Positions 9,709 through 21,870 of a stretch of 64,000 nucleotides of DNA are shown piece by piece. How positions within the stretch are numbered: position 1 is the stretch's first letter; each line of letters opens with the position of its first letter. This DNA is from Protea cynaroides (Eukaryota > Streptophyta > Magnoliopsida > Proteales > Proteaceae). Under the pieces are notes generated by a model, which was not told where the DNA came from, made no database searches, and was given only the letters and a program-made list of their open reading frames with translations. Made by a program: the position numbers and the translations under genes. The stretch lies in NCBI GenBank assembly GCA_028583415.1, contig CM053270.1:52276173-52340172 (forward strand), read 5' to 3'.

Positions 9709-11199
9709 TCTCAGGCCTTGCCCGTCAAACTTAAATACTTCCACTAGAGTCCATGAACTGAGTTAGGATAAATTAAAATGTTTAACACAAACACACCATA
9801 AGCACTTGTGTTGGTTGAGACAGAACTTAAACAAGACAATAATGTACATATAAAAGGTGGAACCATATGTATGCACAGACAGAAAAAGAAAATCTAAATG
9901 TATCCTGATAAACAAATAACATATGGTACGGTCTACAAGTCGGATAGTTGCTTGAGTATACAAGGGATATAGTACAGTAGCAAGAAGGGAGCATCTATAA
10001 AGCAAAAAAATTTAGAATACCGAGCTAGTACTCACAAGATGTGAAACTCGATGTATGACAGAGGAAGTAAGGAAAATGGCTAGTAACGCCTAAGTCTCTA
10101 CAGAGGTAAAGGGAAAGATCTCGGATCAAATCCAACAGAGATAGGAAAACAATGGCCATACACTAAGAATAAGAGTAACTACAAAAGAAGATGAAGCTAT
10201 ACTCCTGGATGACGTGGAGACTCTAAGTGAGATCCACCACACACTGATCCATCACCCGCTAAGCATTAAGAAGTGGTTGTAAGCCGACCCCACCACTATC
10301 TGGGTCGATAACAAGTAATGAGAACTCATTTGAGTAGATACCAAATAATGATAATCAGACTGTAGCAAATCAAAAGAGTGAACAACCAGGCCACTCTAGC
10401 CAATCTACCTGGACTACCAAGTGCCTTAGCCACGGTTGTAATAAACTTGGCCTGACAAAATACAAGAGCAACAACAGATGAGACCGACTATGCAAGTTGC
10501 TATGTGAATCACTACCCAAGTTGCCAATGCTACACCAATACCTCTAGGTCAGACCATGTACAGTACCAATTAGTATCAACACCGTACCTCCAGCACATGT
10601 TACCCATAACACAGTGCCTACTATACAGCAGGTCTTAGTGACGCAACCCTCAGTGCAGAAGCTTGGTGCACAACAAGCAATGTATCAAGGTGGTTACCCT
10701 TAACAGCCATCGATGTATGGGATAGCTACCCCATGACCAAAATGATCCGACAATGATTGAGGAATATTTTATGAAGATGAAGCCTCAGATGTTTTCAGCA
10801 AAGGATCAAATCTATTGAGGCTATATATCTAGACATGTGTATATAGGATGCGGTGCATTGACTTATCCTTATGATTATAGAGGATGCACATACCTGATTC
10901 TAATTCTCGTACCTTGACAGGATACCTTATCGATTTAACCTGTCAATTGGAGTTATAGATATTGTTTCTTTAGTATTAGTCCTGATTATACCAATCTAAG
11001 CTACCCTCATGATCGAAAACATGAATACAGATGTAAACTAAATGATCAATTAAAGGTTTAATCATTCTGAATGTACATCTTTCGATTTTATACCTGATTT
11101 ATTGATGTACCAAAACATTCTCCAGATTTATTCCTATAGTGCCTTGACCAATAGCATTATATACTCGATAGAACCTGTCACCGTGAACTCATACAACGG
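9709..11199 (+). other. G2 degenerate leader and gag region
   Basis: There is no usable frame. A gag-like trace appears around 10690-10800 in plus orientation (proline/tyrosine-rich spacer, then a segment like the region after the gag N-terminus in G5). The stretch 10800-11195 is not recognisable. Confidence 0.45.
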
Positions 11200-11817
11200 A
11201 TCTTAGAGCAGCCTTACAACTGCTGAAAAGGGAGAAGCTTTATTCAAGAAGTGTGAGTTCTGGTTAAACCAGGTGCAGTTCTTAGGTCATATAGTAACAT
11301 CAGAAGGGATTAAAGTGGACCCCAATAAGATAGAAGCAATCATAAGGTGAAAAGCGCCTAAGAACATTGTAGAGATCAGAAGTTCTTGGGTTCAACTAGT
11401 TATTACAGACGATTCATAAAGGACTACTCTAGGATCGCAATACCTTTTACCAAGCTAACCAAGAAGGCAGAAGAGTTTATTTGGACTGACAAGTGTGAAG
11501 AATGTTTCCAAACTCTAAAAACAAGGTTGATATCAGCTCCCATCTTGATCGTTCTGGTACCAAGGAAATATTTTACCCTATACATCGAAGCTTTCAGATT
11601 GGATCCAGGATGCGGGTTGATGCAAGGTAAATAAGCGATTGCATATGCTTCAAGAAAACTGAAGGAGCATGAGAAGAGTTATCCTACTCATGACTTGGAA
11701 TTACCGGTGATGAATTATGCAATCAAGACTTGGAGACATTATCTATACGGAGAAGAATTTTAGATTAAATGGGAACACAAGAGTTTTATTTATCTCTTCA
11801 CCAAAAAGAGTTGAACA
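11200..11817 (+). pseudogene. pol: G2 RT C-terminus and RNase H fragment
   Basis: Recognisable blocks are FLGHIVTSEGIKVDPNKIEA (RT thumb/connection), TSYYRRFIKDYSRIAIPFTK, and an RNase H stretch around FTLYIEAFRLDPGCGLMQGK, where the usual catalytic Asp of YTDAS is lost (YIEAF). Stops occur near 11349, 11632 and 11761. It ends abruptly at 11817, where G3 begins. Confidence 0.8.
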
Positions 11818-14264
11818 TGTCACACCCTAATTTTGGACTAACCAGATTGGTGTAATGAACCGTCTATGGACCAATAGTTCAATCAGGATCTCGTATAGGC
11901 CGTCCCATTTGATTAAATCAGATACAATCATAACCATAATCAGAGTAAATAAACAATAGCGGAAGTCTTTAATATTAATGAACTGAGTATCTAACAGTGA
12001 TAATATAATTAATCCAATTATCTCCAAATGACTCAAGACATAAAATAAAATAAAGTATTCAATTACATGTTCTGATAATCCAACAACTAAATCTAATTGA
12101 AAACACATGAATTGTACTCGCACGACGAATCATGCTACTCCACCATAGATTCCAAATCCATCGCAGCAACATGTCGAAACATTGGTGCATTCATATAATC
12201 TTCCACGGTAGGACCTGCATCATCAACTAAAAATATTCGACGTCGAAAGGGTGAGCACACATTATGGCTCAGTGAGCAAACAAAACAATGCAACAAACAT
12301 ATGCATGCATTTAATTCATATCTTTGGTCTAGTTTATAAGTTTGCAATATGCTATAGAAAGGTTTGGTGGCCGCCGCACCTCTATACACGAGTGTGTGAA
12401 GCCATCCAATGGATCAAACACCATTGCCATCCCACATGCACCCATCATGGAATAGAGATAGAGCTAAAGTGCTCGGATCAAACACCGCATAACACTTCTC
12501 CTGATGCCCTACCATACCAACACGTAAGCCCCTATTGGCGAGGGCTTACAAACAGGGCTCACAACTAACCAATCATAATGCCAAACAGTATATCCAATGC
12601 CTCACCCCAGCATCCCTTAATACGTCCTAGAGATAGAGCTAAGGCCCCCCGACAGAGTCACAGACTACACGGTCCTAGACCACCTCCCCTGATGCCCTAC
12701 GGCATAATAGTCCTGCTAAGGTAATGGTGATACGAAGATGTTAGTGGGCAAGACTTGAGTAGAGATAGAACTAGAGTCTGGTAACCAGGATGAACCACAA
12801 TGTCACGTCCTCTCCCTGATGCTCCACTCGCATCAAGCATACTAACCACACGCATACATTCACATGCCTATTCCTAACATCATCATCATCATCATCATGT
12901 TATAAACAAATAGAATTAAATATGCATGAGCAGTAATAGCATGAATATTAGATGACATGTGAAATGTACATTACAAGCATACAAGCATAGAATCATTCAT
13001 GGCATTAGACTCAAATAGTAAAACAGTTTATTATTAGCCAATTATTTTAGGTCTTGTTCCGTCACCTTTGGTTGATGATTGTTGCTCATCCAAGCTTTGT
13101 AAATCACTTTTAGACCACTTGAAAACTTAACAAATTTATAGATTTTAAAATAGAGTATATTTACATCAATTCAGACTTCCAGAAGCTGAGTGGTCGCAGG
13201 TGCGGCTACCCCTGTGGTCTCAATTTTTGCGACCACAGGGTGTATGGTAGATATGTATGGTCGAATATCATGCGACCATACATGCTACCACACCCTCCCT
13301 AGAACTTTTTCAAGGGCGTGTGGTCGATATGTGTGGTCGCATACCATACGACCACACATGCGACCACACCCTCCCTGGAACTTTCCCGAGGACGTGTGGT
13401 CGATATGTGTGGTCGCATAACATGCAACCACACATGCCACCACACCCTCCCTGGAACCTTCCCGAGGGCATGTGGTCGATCATATGTGTCTCGTGTGGTC
13501 GCATATCATGCTACCACACGAGTAATGGTCGACTTTTCCACTCTCAACTCAATTTTTTTGTGTTTTGATTCTTTGGCTTATCATCATGATCCTTCCTATG
13601 ATTATTCTATGGCTCAAAATTCATATTTTTACATAATCCATCATCCTAATAGATTCCCTCCATGGATCTCTTAGAATTTGTCAATGGTTTTATGATTGGG
13701 CTCTCACTTTGAATCACTATCCCCTCCATGATCTATCCTAGGCATTCAATTGATATGGAGAATGTTTTATACCTTAAACTTGTTGAAGAATCAGAGTTCT
13801 CTCTGAATTTTCTTCTCTTAGTCTTCCTCTTCAATTCTTCTTATCTTCCTCCTCTTCTCTTTCTCTCTCTTTCAGTTTGAGTTCTAAAAGGATGAAAGAG
13901 GCTAAGGGACGTCCTATGTATAGAGAAAAACCCTCCATATAGAGTCCTACTTAGATTAAGAAATAACCCCCTTCGGATTAGGAAAGTTTCCTAATCACGG
14001 AGTCAGTTTGACTTCGTGTGGTCGCACGTGGGGTCGCAGAACCCGTCGACCACACATCCCAGACTCTAGTGGTCGCTTTATTCTGAGGTATGGTCGACCA
14101 CACCTATTTAGGTATGCGACCACACACTCTTAATTATATGATTTTGGGTTCAATTTCATACCTAGCCTTGTGGTTTCTTCACGCACTTGGTCCACTTGGT
14201 CCGACCGTGATAGGAAAACCTGATACAAGGTGGTAAGACCGGTTAGTATGATACGGGTCTTACA
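11818..14264 (-). repeat. G3: inverted LTR of motif family Q
   Basis: On the minus strand it starts TGTAAGACCCGTATC (at 14264) and ends GGGTGTGACA (at 11818), 2447 bp. It shares motif type, module order and the decayed peptide exon (TVEDYMNAPMF, around 12135-12230) with the G2 LTR, but is clearly diverged. No matching 5-bp target duplication is seen (GAACA left, GTTTT right), and different elements lie on its two sides. It is therefore the relic of a rearrangement, not a clean solo LTR. Confidence 0.8.
13241..13530. repeat. 76-bp tandem repeat of palindromic half-sites in G3
   Basis: About 3.8 units start near 13241, 13317, 13393 and 13469, each containing TGTGGTCGATATGTGTGGTC or a close variant, then CGACCACACATGCGACCACA-like halves and a CCCTCCCTGGAAC spacer. 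The cluster sits at the second conserved motif position of the LTR. Local amplification of the sites is direct from sequence. Confidence 0.8.
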
Positions 14265-14468
14265 GTTTTGACCTAGGTTTTGTTAAATTTTGAATATTTT
14301 TTTATGAGATTGGCTTGATTTCTTACTTTTTTTGGTAATTCTTTGATCTCTTGATGTTGTTGTGTAACTACGTAAGTCCTCCTACCCAATTTTGGGTGAG
14401 TTCGAGGCTTTTACTCAAAATTTTTTACTATTCGATGTTGTTTGGCTTTGTTTTGTAGTTTATGACAT

Positions 14469-15674
14469 GTCTAGACATCATGGTACACCCAAACATGCCT
14501 ATGCTCCAAGTTTTCGAAGACCACACCCGCTTACTCGTCTCTTTGACGGCAATGGTTTTGGTTAGTGGATGCACAAGCCAGATTCCCATGATTCGATGAC
14601 AATAATATTGAATCCGGTCGCTTCGTGAACCTGGCACAGCTTCAAAGGTTCGATGTTGAGGCTGCGTTCGACACACTTGGGTGGTTACTCGTCATATCAT
14701 ACAATGTGACCACACGGCCCAACTTGGTGAAACACTTCTGCCAACTTGGAATTCGAGGGAAATCCCAATGATTTCGATCATTGCAGGGACCTCCATATTA
14801 CAATTCTCGTTAAAGGTGTCCCGGTTTCCTTCAACACTCATTAGTTGGCCGACCTGCTGAGGATTCCCAATGAAGGTGACGACATGTACTACGCACCTAA
14901 GGAGAAGGCGTATCTCACTGAGGAGATGCGCAGAGAGATTTCTACTCAAATTATTACTCCTGGTTTGCCCATGCTGATGGTGAACCTTCGACCTATCCCT
15001 AGGGTGCACTACTGCATCGTTCAACATAACATTGTCCCCCAGAGTGGTCACTATAGTGAGGTGTCCCAACTAACTCAATACCTCACCTATTACCTAGCCA
15101 CTAAGGAGTGTGCCTGCTTGCCATACATCATTATCAGGACCATGGTGCACTCTACCACGCCCAATCTGACAGGTAACCTACCCTATGGTCGTCTCATTAC
15201 TACAATCCTGCAACGTCTGTATGTAGACATGGAAGGTGAGATTTCCATCAAGGATACCATGTCTTTCGACATCAACTGGGATGCCAACATCCGGATGAAG
15301 ATGGACAACCTACCAATCAATGACGAGGAGTTAGAGGCCCATCCACGTCCTTTTAGGAGGGCAGTAGCAGCAGCAACAGCAGTAGCAGCAGCACATGCGG
15401 AAGAGGTAGGGGGTGATGAGGACGTACCCATGGAGGATATCCCTGCCCCTACACCATAGCCTATCGCAGTAGCAGGACCTTCTCAGCCTCCTTCAAATCC
15501 AATGATAGCGATGCTGTTAGAGATCTGGGAGGCTCAGCGAGCTTGTGATCATCCCATGGAGTACCTTGCTAGCAGTCTCTGGGTCACTCAAGAGCAGGTA
15601 CACTGGCTTAGGGTTGCAAATAAGCGAGACTACGACATTACTGACCTGATTCCTCTGATGCCCCCAACCCCATG
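14469..15674 (+). pseudogene. Antisense extra gene of G4 (ATHILA ORF1 / plant transposon protein-like), broken
   Basis: It lies opposite to its host element. Residues from MSRHHGTPKHAYAP on align with the copies in G5 and G6. The best region, 14845-15459, gives HYCIVQHNIVPQSGHYSEVS, LPYGRLITTILQRLYVDMEG, an Ala-rich run and an acidic tail. A stop near 14565, a frameshift around 14690-14850 and a TAG at 15457-15459 break it; the far C-terminus (VHWLRVANKRDYDITDLIP) is still readable to 15674. Likeness to ATHILA ORF1 / PF20167-type proteins is from recalled family patterns. The molecular role of that family is not established. Confidence 0.6.
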
Positions 15675-15724
15675 ATGGACCAGATTACATCTTCTCTCTC
15701 TACCATACTGATCTTTTGATAATA

Positions 15725-15754
15725 GGGTAACTGTCCGGCTTGTGGACTGTACCC
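15725..15754 (+). terminator. Conserved imperfect hairpin 3' of the G4 antisense gene
   Basis: GGGTAACTGTCC, a short loop, then GGACTGTACCC. The same 30 bases recur 40-60 bases after the stop of the G5 and G6 copies. A role in 3'-end formation is inference. Confidence 0.4.
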
Positions 15755-15991
15755 TCTAGACACTTTTAAATTTTCTTTTGGGAATACTACTTGTTTATAT
15801 GGTCATTTTTCCCTTTTAAACATACCTGACTATGAAGTTCCTCTTTTATTATAGTATATTATGTTTTTCAAAATTGGTCTCATGCATTAATTAATTGCTT
15901 GTAGTGTGTTTATATTAAGATTTTTAATTTTTCTATGTCAATTCATTGACTCTGTTAAGTGTAAGTATGGTCTATTAGATAGATCCTAAGG

Positions 15992-16003
15992 GTTCTGATA
16001 CCA
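15992..16003 (-). promoter_or_regulatory. G4 primer-binding site
   Basis: On the minus strand this reads TGGTATCAGAAC, one base off the initiator Met-tRNA match, three bases from the LTR end. Confidence 0.8.
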
Positions 16004-16006
16004 AGT

Positions 16007-16449
16007 TGTCACACCGTAATTCTGACTAAACCAGAAGTGTGAGTGAATTGCTACTAAACCAATGGTAATACCAGGATCTCAATAAGACCGTGTTGACACA
16101 CAAACCATTGCACATAACCATAATCAGAATTTAATTAACTATAGCGAAAGACTTTAATTAAATGATCTTTGTCCTACATTGTAAAATATAAATAACCAAT
16201 TATCTCCAAACATCAAAACGTAAATAAATATCATTACATTGTCTATAAACCAAAGCTAGAAATAAAAAAACTAAAGAATCCTAGAGATAAAAGCAGAAGT
16301 GGCACTCGCATGATTCATCATGCTCGTTGACCCCTGCTTGCACATCCAAAGCAGCAACGCCACCATACATTAGAAGCGTCCACGTAGTCCTCCATAGTGT
16401 AACCTGCATCAATATCTGAAAAAGAATAAATAAATAAATAAATAAATAA

Positions 16450-16498
<49 letters not shown>

Positions 16499-16672
16499 TA
16501 TATCCGGAGTGAGGTCACAACTTAGCTCAGTAAGAAAATCAGACAATGCAACAAGCAACATGCATGAATAACATTCATATATGGTCTAGTATAACTTATA
16601 GAGTGTTATGGTAAGGATAGACAGCCACCACACCTCCATGCATGAGATTATGAGTACGCCCAATGGATCACA
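16007..16672 (-). repeat. G4 5' LTR, distal part
   Basis: It begins TGTCACACC (LTR 3' terminus on the minus strand) and matches the other family P LTRs. It contains a frameshifted copy of the peptide exon (DIDAGYTMEDYVDAS, about 16270-16425), interrupted upstream by an AAAT/TA microsatellite. The LTR is cut at 16672 by G5 and continues at 40633. Confidence 0.85.
16426..16502. repeat. (AAAT)n-(TA)n microsatellite
   Basis: Seven or so AAAT units are followed by about 20 TA units, inside the G4 LTR just upstream (in LTR sense) of the peptide exon acceptor. The other LTRs have only a short TATATATA here, so it is a local expansion. Confidence 0.9.
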
Positions 16673-16959
16673 TGTCACACCCCAATTCCAACTGTACCAG
16701 AAGTGTGAGTGAACCGTCACTGAACCAATGGTTCACACCAGGATCTCAATAAGACTGTGTCCAATCATACAAACCATTGCACATAATCATAATCATAATA
16801 TAATTAAATATAGCGGAAGTCTTAAATTAAATGAACTGAGTTCTCTATTAATAATTTAAATAAAATATCCAATTATTCAAAACACCAGAGCGTAAATAAT
16901 TATCCGTACATCACTAATAAATCCAACTAAAAATGAATAAAATAAACAAATCCAATATC

Positions 16960-17093
16960 CTAGAGGTACACGCAGAAAGGGCACTCGCATGAAGCGTCAT
17001 GCTCGTCCTCCCATGCTTGCACTTCCTGGGCAGTAGCTCTTCCATATACTAGAGCATCCATGTAGTCTTCGACAGTGTAACCTATATCAACAT
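16960..17093 (-). CDS. Candidate last exon of the LTR-encoded peptide (G5 3' LTR)
   Basis: The minus-strand frame is open for its full 134 nt after an acceptor-like GTTTTTAG. It encodes a peptide starting DVDIGYTVEDYMDALVYG and ending DEHDASCECPFCVYL then TAG. Compared with G1 it has silent changes (GGT/GGA, TAC/TAT, GAA/GAG) plus several replacements in the middle. The 5' LTR copy of the same element (38742-38875) has a 1-nt deletion. Confidence 0.45.
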
Positions 17094-17826
17094 CTAAAAA
17101 CATGAATATATACAAGGGTGAGCTCACAACTTAGTTCATTAAGACAATCAGACAATGCAACACACATCATGCATGAGTAACATTCACATTATGGTCTGGT
17201 TTTAAGTTTACAACGTGCTACAGAAAGGATTGGCGGCCATCGCACCTTTATACACGAGTGTGTGAATCCGCCCAATGGATCAAACACCACTGTCATCCTA
17301 CATGCACCCACCATGGAATAGATATAGAGCTAAAGTGTCTGGATCAAACACCGGCAACACTTCCCCTGATGCCCTACCCATAACAATACGTAAGCCCCTA
17401 TTGGAGAGGGCTTACAAACTAGACTCGCAACAACCAATCCTATATGTCGTCACAGTAGGTCCTATTCCAGCATAGCTCCCTACAGCATAGAGATAATGCT
17501 AGAGTCTAGTGGCCAGGCCGGAGACCGTAGTGCCACTTCCTCCCCCTGATACCCTACCCGCACCAAGCGTGCTAAGATAGAAGCGATAGAAAAGGTGCTA
17601 GTGTGAGGAATGATCCGATACCCCAAGCCCTTCCCACCCCATACACCAACGAAAATAATCACATGCCTAACAGTCACATCCTAGCATAGCGAGTATGCAT
17701 GAACAATATAATAAGTGAAAGTAAAGATAACATGCGAGTATTCACAAACACCATTCCACATAATCATAATTACTAACAACGTTTTACTGTTAATAGGTTA
17801 TTAGGGTTTAGGTCCGATTCCCTTAC

Positions 17827-17886
17827 CTGACGCTTGATTTCTAACTTGCTTCGCGTCACAGAATCCAAACTCGCTATTACAAGGTC
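17827..17886 (-). CDS. Candidate internal exon of the LTR-encoded peptide (G5 3' LTR)
   Basis: 60 nt between acceptor-like TGTAG and donor-like GTAAGGG on the minus strand. It is open in the phase that joins the last exon; residues include FGFCD and NQAS before the junction. The corresponding 5' LTR copy has an 8-nt deletion. Confidence 0.4.
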
Positions 17887-18864
17887 CTACACGATCTTAG
17901 GGTTGAATTAGAATAATTTTCTTAGGGTTTACATTGGTTGAAAAACCAACTGGGTCAAAAACACTCCTCACAGTGCATATCGGTCGCAGTATCGATCGCA
18001 AGCACCAGTCACGGCACTGTGGGGAAAGGTACGACTGGTATGGTCGATCGGGCCCCCATAGACCAGTCTCTGAGAGGTACCGGTCGCAGTACCTGTCGCA
18101 TATGGTGCGACTGGTATAGTCGATCAGTATGCCTCTAGAAGACCATCAATTCGGTGTTCACCTTCCGTCAGTCATCCCCTATTGGTTCTAGGGATTCTCC
18201 TATGCATTCTAGGGCTGAGCAATGAGTTAGAGTTATTTCATGTTCCATTCAAGTCTTAGTTTTGATGATCCTTAGCCTAGAATGTGAATCTAGGGTTCAT
18301 CGACTGTATTAGGGTTTGACGGCAAAATTAAGGGTTTTAGATAAATACCTCGCCTTGCATGGTATTGATCAATTCATGATTAATCATCTATAACGCTTAA
18401 CTTAGAGGAAGGTTCAAGCACTTACCATTGGTGCGCAAGTATGGTGTTCTTCGTCCAACGGCAAATGACGGCTCCTTTCCCTCCTTCCTTAGCTCTTTCT
18501 CCTTCTTCGATCTCTTTCTCCTCTCTAGTGTTTGTGAGGATCAATAAAAGAGCTCTAAGGAAGTTTAGGGGTCCTTAAATAAACTAGGATAGAGTTTAGG
18601 AAATTTCCTTACGTTAGGAAAGTCCATAGACTCGAGATTTGGAAAGTGGGACCTGCAGAGATCCGTTTCAGGATCTAAGTAGTCGACCCTCGCAGACATA
18701 CCAGTCGATCGGTACTATCGATCGATATGAGAAATATCATACGTTAGGTCTATTTTCGTACTTGGTTGTCAACCGTTCGTTCCGTCTAGTCCGGTGATGA
18801 TTGGAAGACCTGTTACAACATGAATTAAAGGTTTATATGGGGTTCATGGAGTGCGGGTCTTATA

Positions 18865-18940
18865 ACTCCCCCACCCTTAAAAGAAATTTCATCCCTGAAA
18901 TTTGCATGTATGTTTCACAACTCCCCCACCCTTAAAATAA
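18865..18940 (-). promoter_or_regulatory. G5 doubled polypurine tract
   Basis: Minus-strand TTTTAAGGGTGGGGGAGTTA abuts the 3' LTR start. A second copy (TTTTAAGGGTGGGGGAGTTG) lies about 57 bases further into the element, separated by CATGCAAATTTCAGGGATGA. Confidence 0.75.
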
Positions 18941-18944
18941 ATTT

Positions 18945-20440
18945 TGGCCTCAAAATTTATACGTACCTTGTTCGTCGAAAAGGTTGGGGTATTCCTTTCG
19001 CATCGCCTTCTCTTCCTCCCAAGTGATTTATTCTATATCTTAGTTTTTCCAATGCACTTTCACATAATGGATTTCCTTGCTTCGGAGATGTTGTACCTTT
19101 CAGCTTGTGAGCATCACAGGTACCACTTCAAATGTCAAGTCCTCTGCCAAGTCTGGTGGGTCTGCTGTCAAGATGTGCGATGGATCCCTAACATACTTCT
19201 TCAATAAAGAAACATGGAATACATCATGAACGCTTGACATGGATGGTGGTAGAGCCAGTTGATATGCCACATTACCACGTCTGATCAAAATCTCATATGA
19301 TCCCACATACCTGGCGCATAGCTTTCCTTTCTTACCAAACCATTTCAAACCTCACACAGGTGATATCTTCAAGAACACCTTTATCACCCACTGTAAACTC
19401 CAGTTCTCGATGTCGGTTATCTACATAGTACTTTTATCGAACTTGAGCTGTCTTCACTCTTTCCTCAATTTGATTAATCGCTCGACAAGTTTCTTCTACG
19501 AACTTCGGTCCTACAATCCTTCTCTCTCCCACCTCATTCCATAACAGTGGTGTACGACATTTCTTCCCATTGAGTGCCTCATATGGAGCCATCTGGATTG
19601 TAGCCTGGTAACTATTGTTATAAGCAAACTCGATAAGCGATAGCTTCTCATCCCATGCTCCTTTAAAATCTAGGGCACATGCTCGGAGCATATCCTCTAG
19701 GATTTGAATAGTTCTTTCTGACGACCTGTCTGTCTGAGGATGAAAAGTTGTGCTAAACTTCAACTTGGTACCCATGGCTTTCTGTAACCCTTCCCAGAAC
19801 TTTGATTTAAAACGGGGATCTCTGTCAGATATTATACTCTCTAGGACACCGTGAAGTCTGACTATATTATCCACATATAGCTTGGCTAGCTTGTCCATGG
19901 TATACTGAGGTCTGACAGTGATAAAGCAAGCTGTCTTGGTAAGTCGATCGACTATAACCCATACTACATCTATCGATTTTGGTGTCAAGGGTAGGCCAAT
20001 GACGAAATCCATTGTGATACAATCCTACTTCCATGCTGGCTCCGATAGTGGTTGTAGCAAACCTACGGGTCTCTGTCTTTCTACTTTCACTTGCTGGAAA
20101 TTTAGACATTGGAATACGAATCAAGCTACATCTGCTTTCATACACCTCCATCAATATAATCTTCTTAAATCATGGTACATCTTGGTGCTTCCTAGATGTA
20201 CCGAATATGGGGTGTAATGAGCTTCTATCATAACTCTATCTCTGATATTTGAGTTCTCACTCTCAGGTATACATAATCGTCCATGATACCTGAGTACCTT
20301 GTCTGAATCCAAGGTAAAATCAAGGTTGCTTTTACCCTTCTCTAGATCTTCTTGCACAATCTTGAGGTGTGGGTCCTGTAGGATTGCTACTTTGACCTCA
20401 TCAATGAGATCCGATAAGATCTTCAAAGCTACGAACATCA
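18945..20440 (-). pseudogene. pol: G5 integrase and chromodomain-like tail
   Basis: Reading from 20440 down there is a zinc-binding region (HYTPYSVHLGSTKMYHDL), then the catalytic core 20012-19434. The core has all three acidic positions (VDRLTK, SDRDPRF, SERTIQILEDMLRACAL) and a substrate-side block MAPYEALNGKKCRTPLLW. The C-terminal region at 19348-19100 includes FHVSLLKKYVRDPSHIL. Frame changes near 20150, 20000 and 19430 break it. The tail toward 18950 is too decayed to show the WEEE motif clearly. Confidence 0.85.
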
Positions 20441-21870
20441 TGTGAACTTATGAATTAAGCCATGTTCCATTGGATCTCTTGCAGTCTCTAATATATGCTC
20501 TTTATCATTCTCTATTGAGCCTGAGGCTGCAGCACCCAGTGCAGCGTTTGTACTAGGTCCTGCCTTAAGTTTCAATGCCCACTTTCTGCTTAAGGCATCA
20601 GTCACAACGTTTGCCTTACCCAGATGGTACTGGATGTCACAATTATAATCTTTTAATAGCTCCAGCCATCTCCTCTGTCTCATATTCAGGTCCTTCTGCG
20701 TAAAAAGGTAAGTTAAACTCTTGTGATCCGACTTAATCTGAAACTTTTCACCATAAAGGTAATGCCACCAAGTCTTGATTGCGTGAATGACCGCTGCTAA
20801 CTCCAGATCATGCGTAGGATAGTTCTTCTCATGCTCATTCAACTATCTTGATGCGTAGGCAATTACCTGTTCTCCTTACATCAACACACATCCAAGACCC
20901 AACCCTAAGGCATCCGTATATAGGGTAAACAGCAAGCCTGGTGCTAGGATGGTCAAGATAGGTGCAGAGACTAGTCTTGACTTCAAAGTCTGAAAGCACT
21001 TCTCACACTCATCTATCCATATGAACTTTTCTCCTTTCCTGATTAATCTGGTGAGTGGAACAGAAATTCTTGAGTAGTCTTCCACCAATCTTCTAAGTAA
21101 CCAGCCAATCCAAGGAAGCTACGAATCTCTGCAATTGATTTCGGTGCATCCCATCCTACTATAGTTGCGATCTTGCTTGGATCTACCTTGATATCGTCTG
21201 CAGATACTATGTGACCCAACAAGGCCACTTCCTTCAGCCAAAATTTGCATTTCTTGAACTTGGCATAAAGCTTCTCCCTTCTCAGCCGTTGTAGGGCTGC
21301 TCTCAAATGTAATGCATGAGTCTCATTGTCCTTTGAGTAGACCAAGATGTTGTCAATGAAAACAATGATCGAAGTATCCAACATGTCATGAAACACTCGG
21401 TTCATCAGTTCCATGAATGACGCAAGAGCATTAGTCAACCCAAATGACATTACAAGGAACTCATAATGCCCATACCTTGTTCTGAAAGCAGTCTTTGGAA
21501 TATCTCCTGCCTTAATCTTCAATTTGGTGATACCCTGATCTAAGATCAATCTTCGAGAAAACCTTTGCACCCTACAACTGATCGAACAGATCATCGATCC
21601 TAGGCAAAGGGTATCGATTCTTGATAGTTAACTTGTTCAACTCTTGGTAGTCAATATATAGTCGTACACTACCGTCCTTCTTCTTTACGAATAGTACAGG
21701 TGCTCCCCATGGCGATATGCTTGGTCGTATGAAACCCTTATCTAGTAGTTCTTGTAACTGGGTCTTCAACTCTTTTAATTCTGTAGGGGCCATCTTGTAC
21801 GGTGCCTTAGCCACCGGCGCCGACCCTGGCATAAGGTCTATCACGAACTCTGTAGCCCTGTCTGGAAGTA
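20438..21870 (-). pseudogene. pol: G5 reverse transcriptase and RNase H
   Basis: The RT N-terminal block (LLDKGFIRPSISPWGAPVLF) is at 21844-21572. The palm is at about 21594-21043 with YEFLVMSFGLTNALASF and the catalytic box FIDNILVYSK, where the second essential Asp is Asn. RNase H blocks FTLYTDALGLGLGCVLM (mutated from DAS) and YHLGKANVVTDALSRK extend to 20438. At least three frameshifts separate the pieces. Confidence 0.87.

Larger units (their letters stand above)
7285..11817 (+). mobile_element. G2: old, deleted Ty3/gypsy element
   Basis: It consists of a complete 5' LTR (7285-9693), a primer-binding site at 9697-9708, a degenerate leader and gag region, and then an RT/RNase H fragment (about 11200-11817) joined without protease or the RT N-terminus, so a large internal deletion has occurred. 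It is cut at 11817 inside RNase H, at the codons for FTKKELNM, by the inverted LTR G3. Integrase and the 3' LTR are absent. The LTR belongs to motif family Q (GTGTGGTCGACC). Confidence 0.8.
14265..16672 (-). mobile_element. G4, part 1: leader region and start of the split 5' LTR of an outer minus-strand Ty3 element
   Basis: From 14265 the sequence matches the segment between gag and the antisense gene in G5 and G6 (e.g. ACCTAGGTTTT). It then carries the antisense gene, the reverse-complemented primer-binding site and the first 666 bases of the 5' LTR. It stops at 16672 at the target duplication TCACA of G5 and resumes at 40633. The gag, pol and 3' LTR of G4 are missing; the junction with G3 at 14264/14265 marks the deletion. 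Confidence 0.8.
16673..18864 (-). repeat. G5 3' LTR
   Basis: 2192 bp, from TGTCACACCCC (16673) to GGGTCTTATA (18864; minus-strand start TATAAGACCC, the usual TG mutated). It carries the full family P plan: peptide exons at 16960-17093 and 17827-17886 (both open), donor-like GTAAGTG next to 18426, and motif clusters around 17980-18130 and 18690-18725. Confidence 0.92.

Noticed and set aside
11818..14264. G3 as the 3' LTR of G4
   Set aside because: G3 belongs to motif family Q and G4 to family P, and no polypurine tract or pol lies between G3 and the G4 leader.
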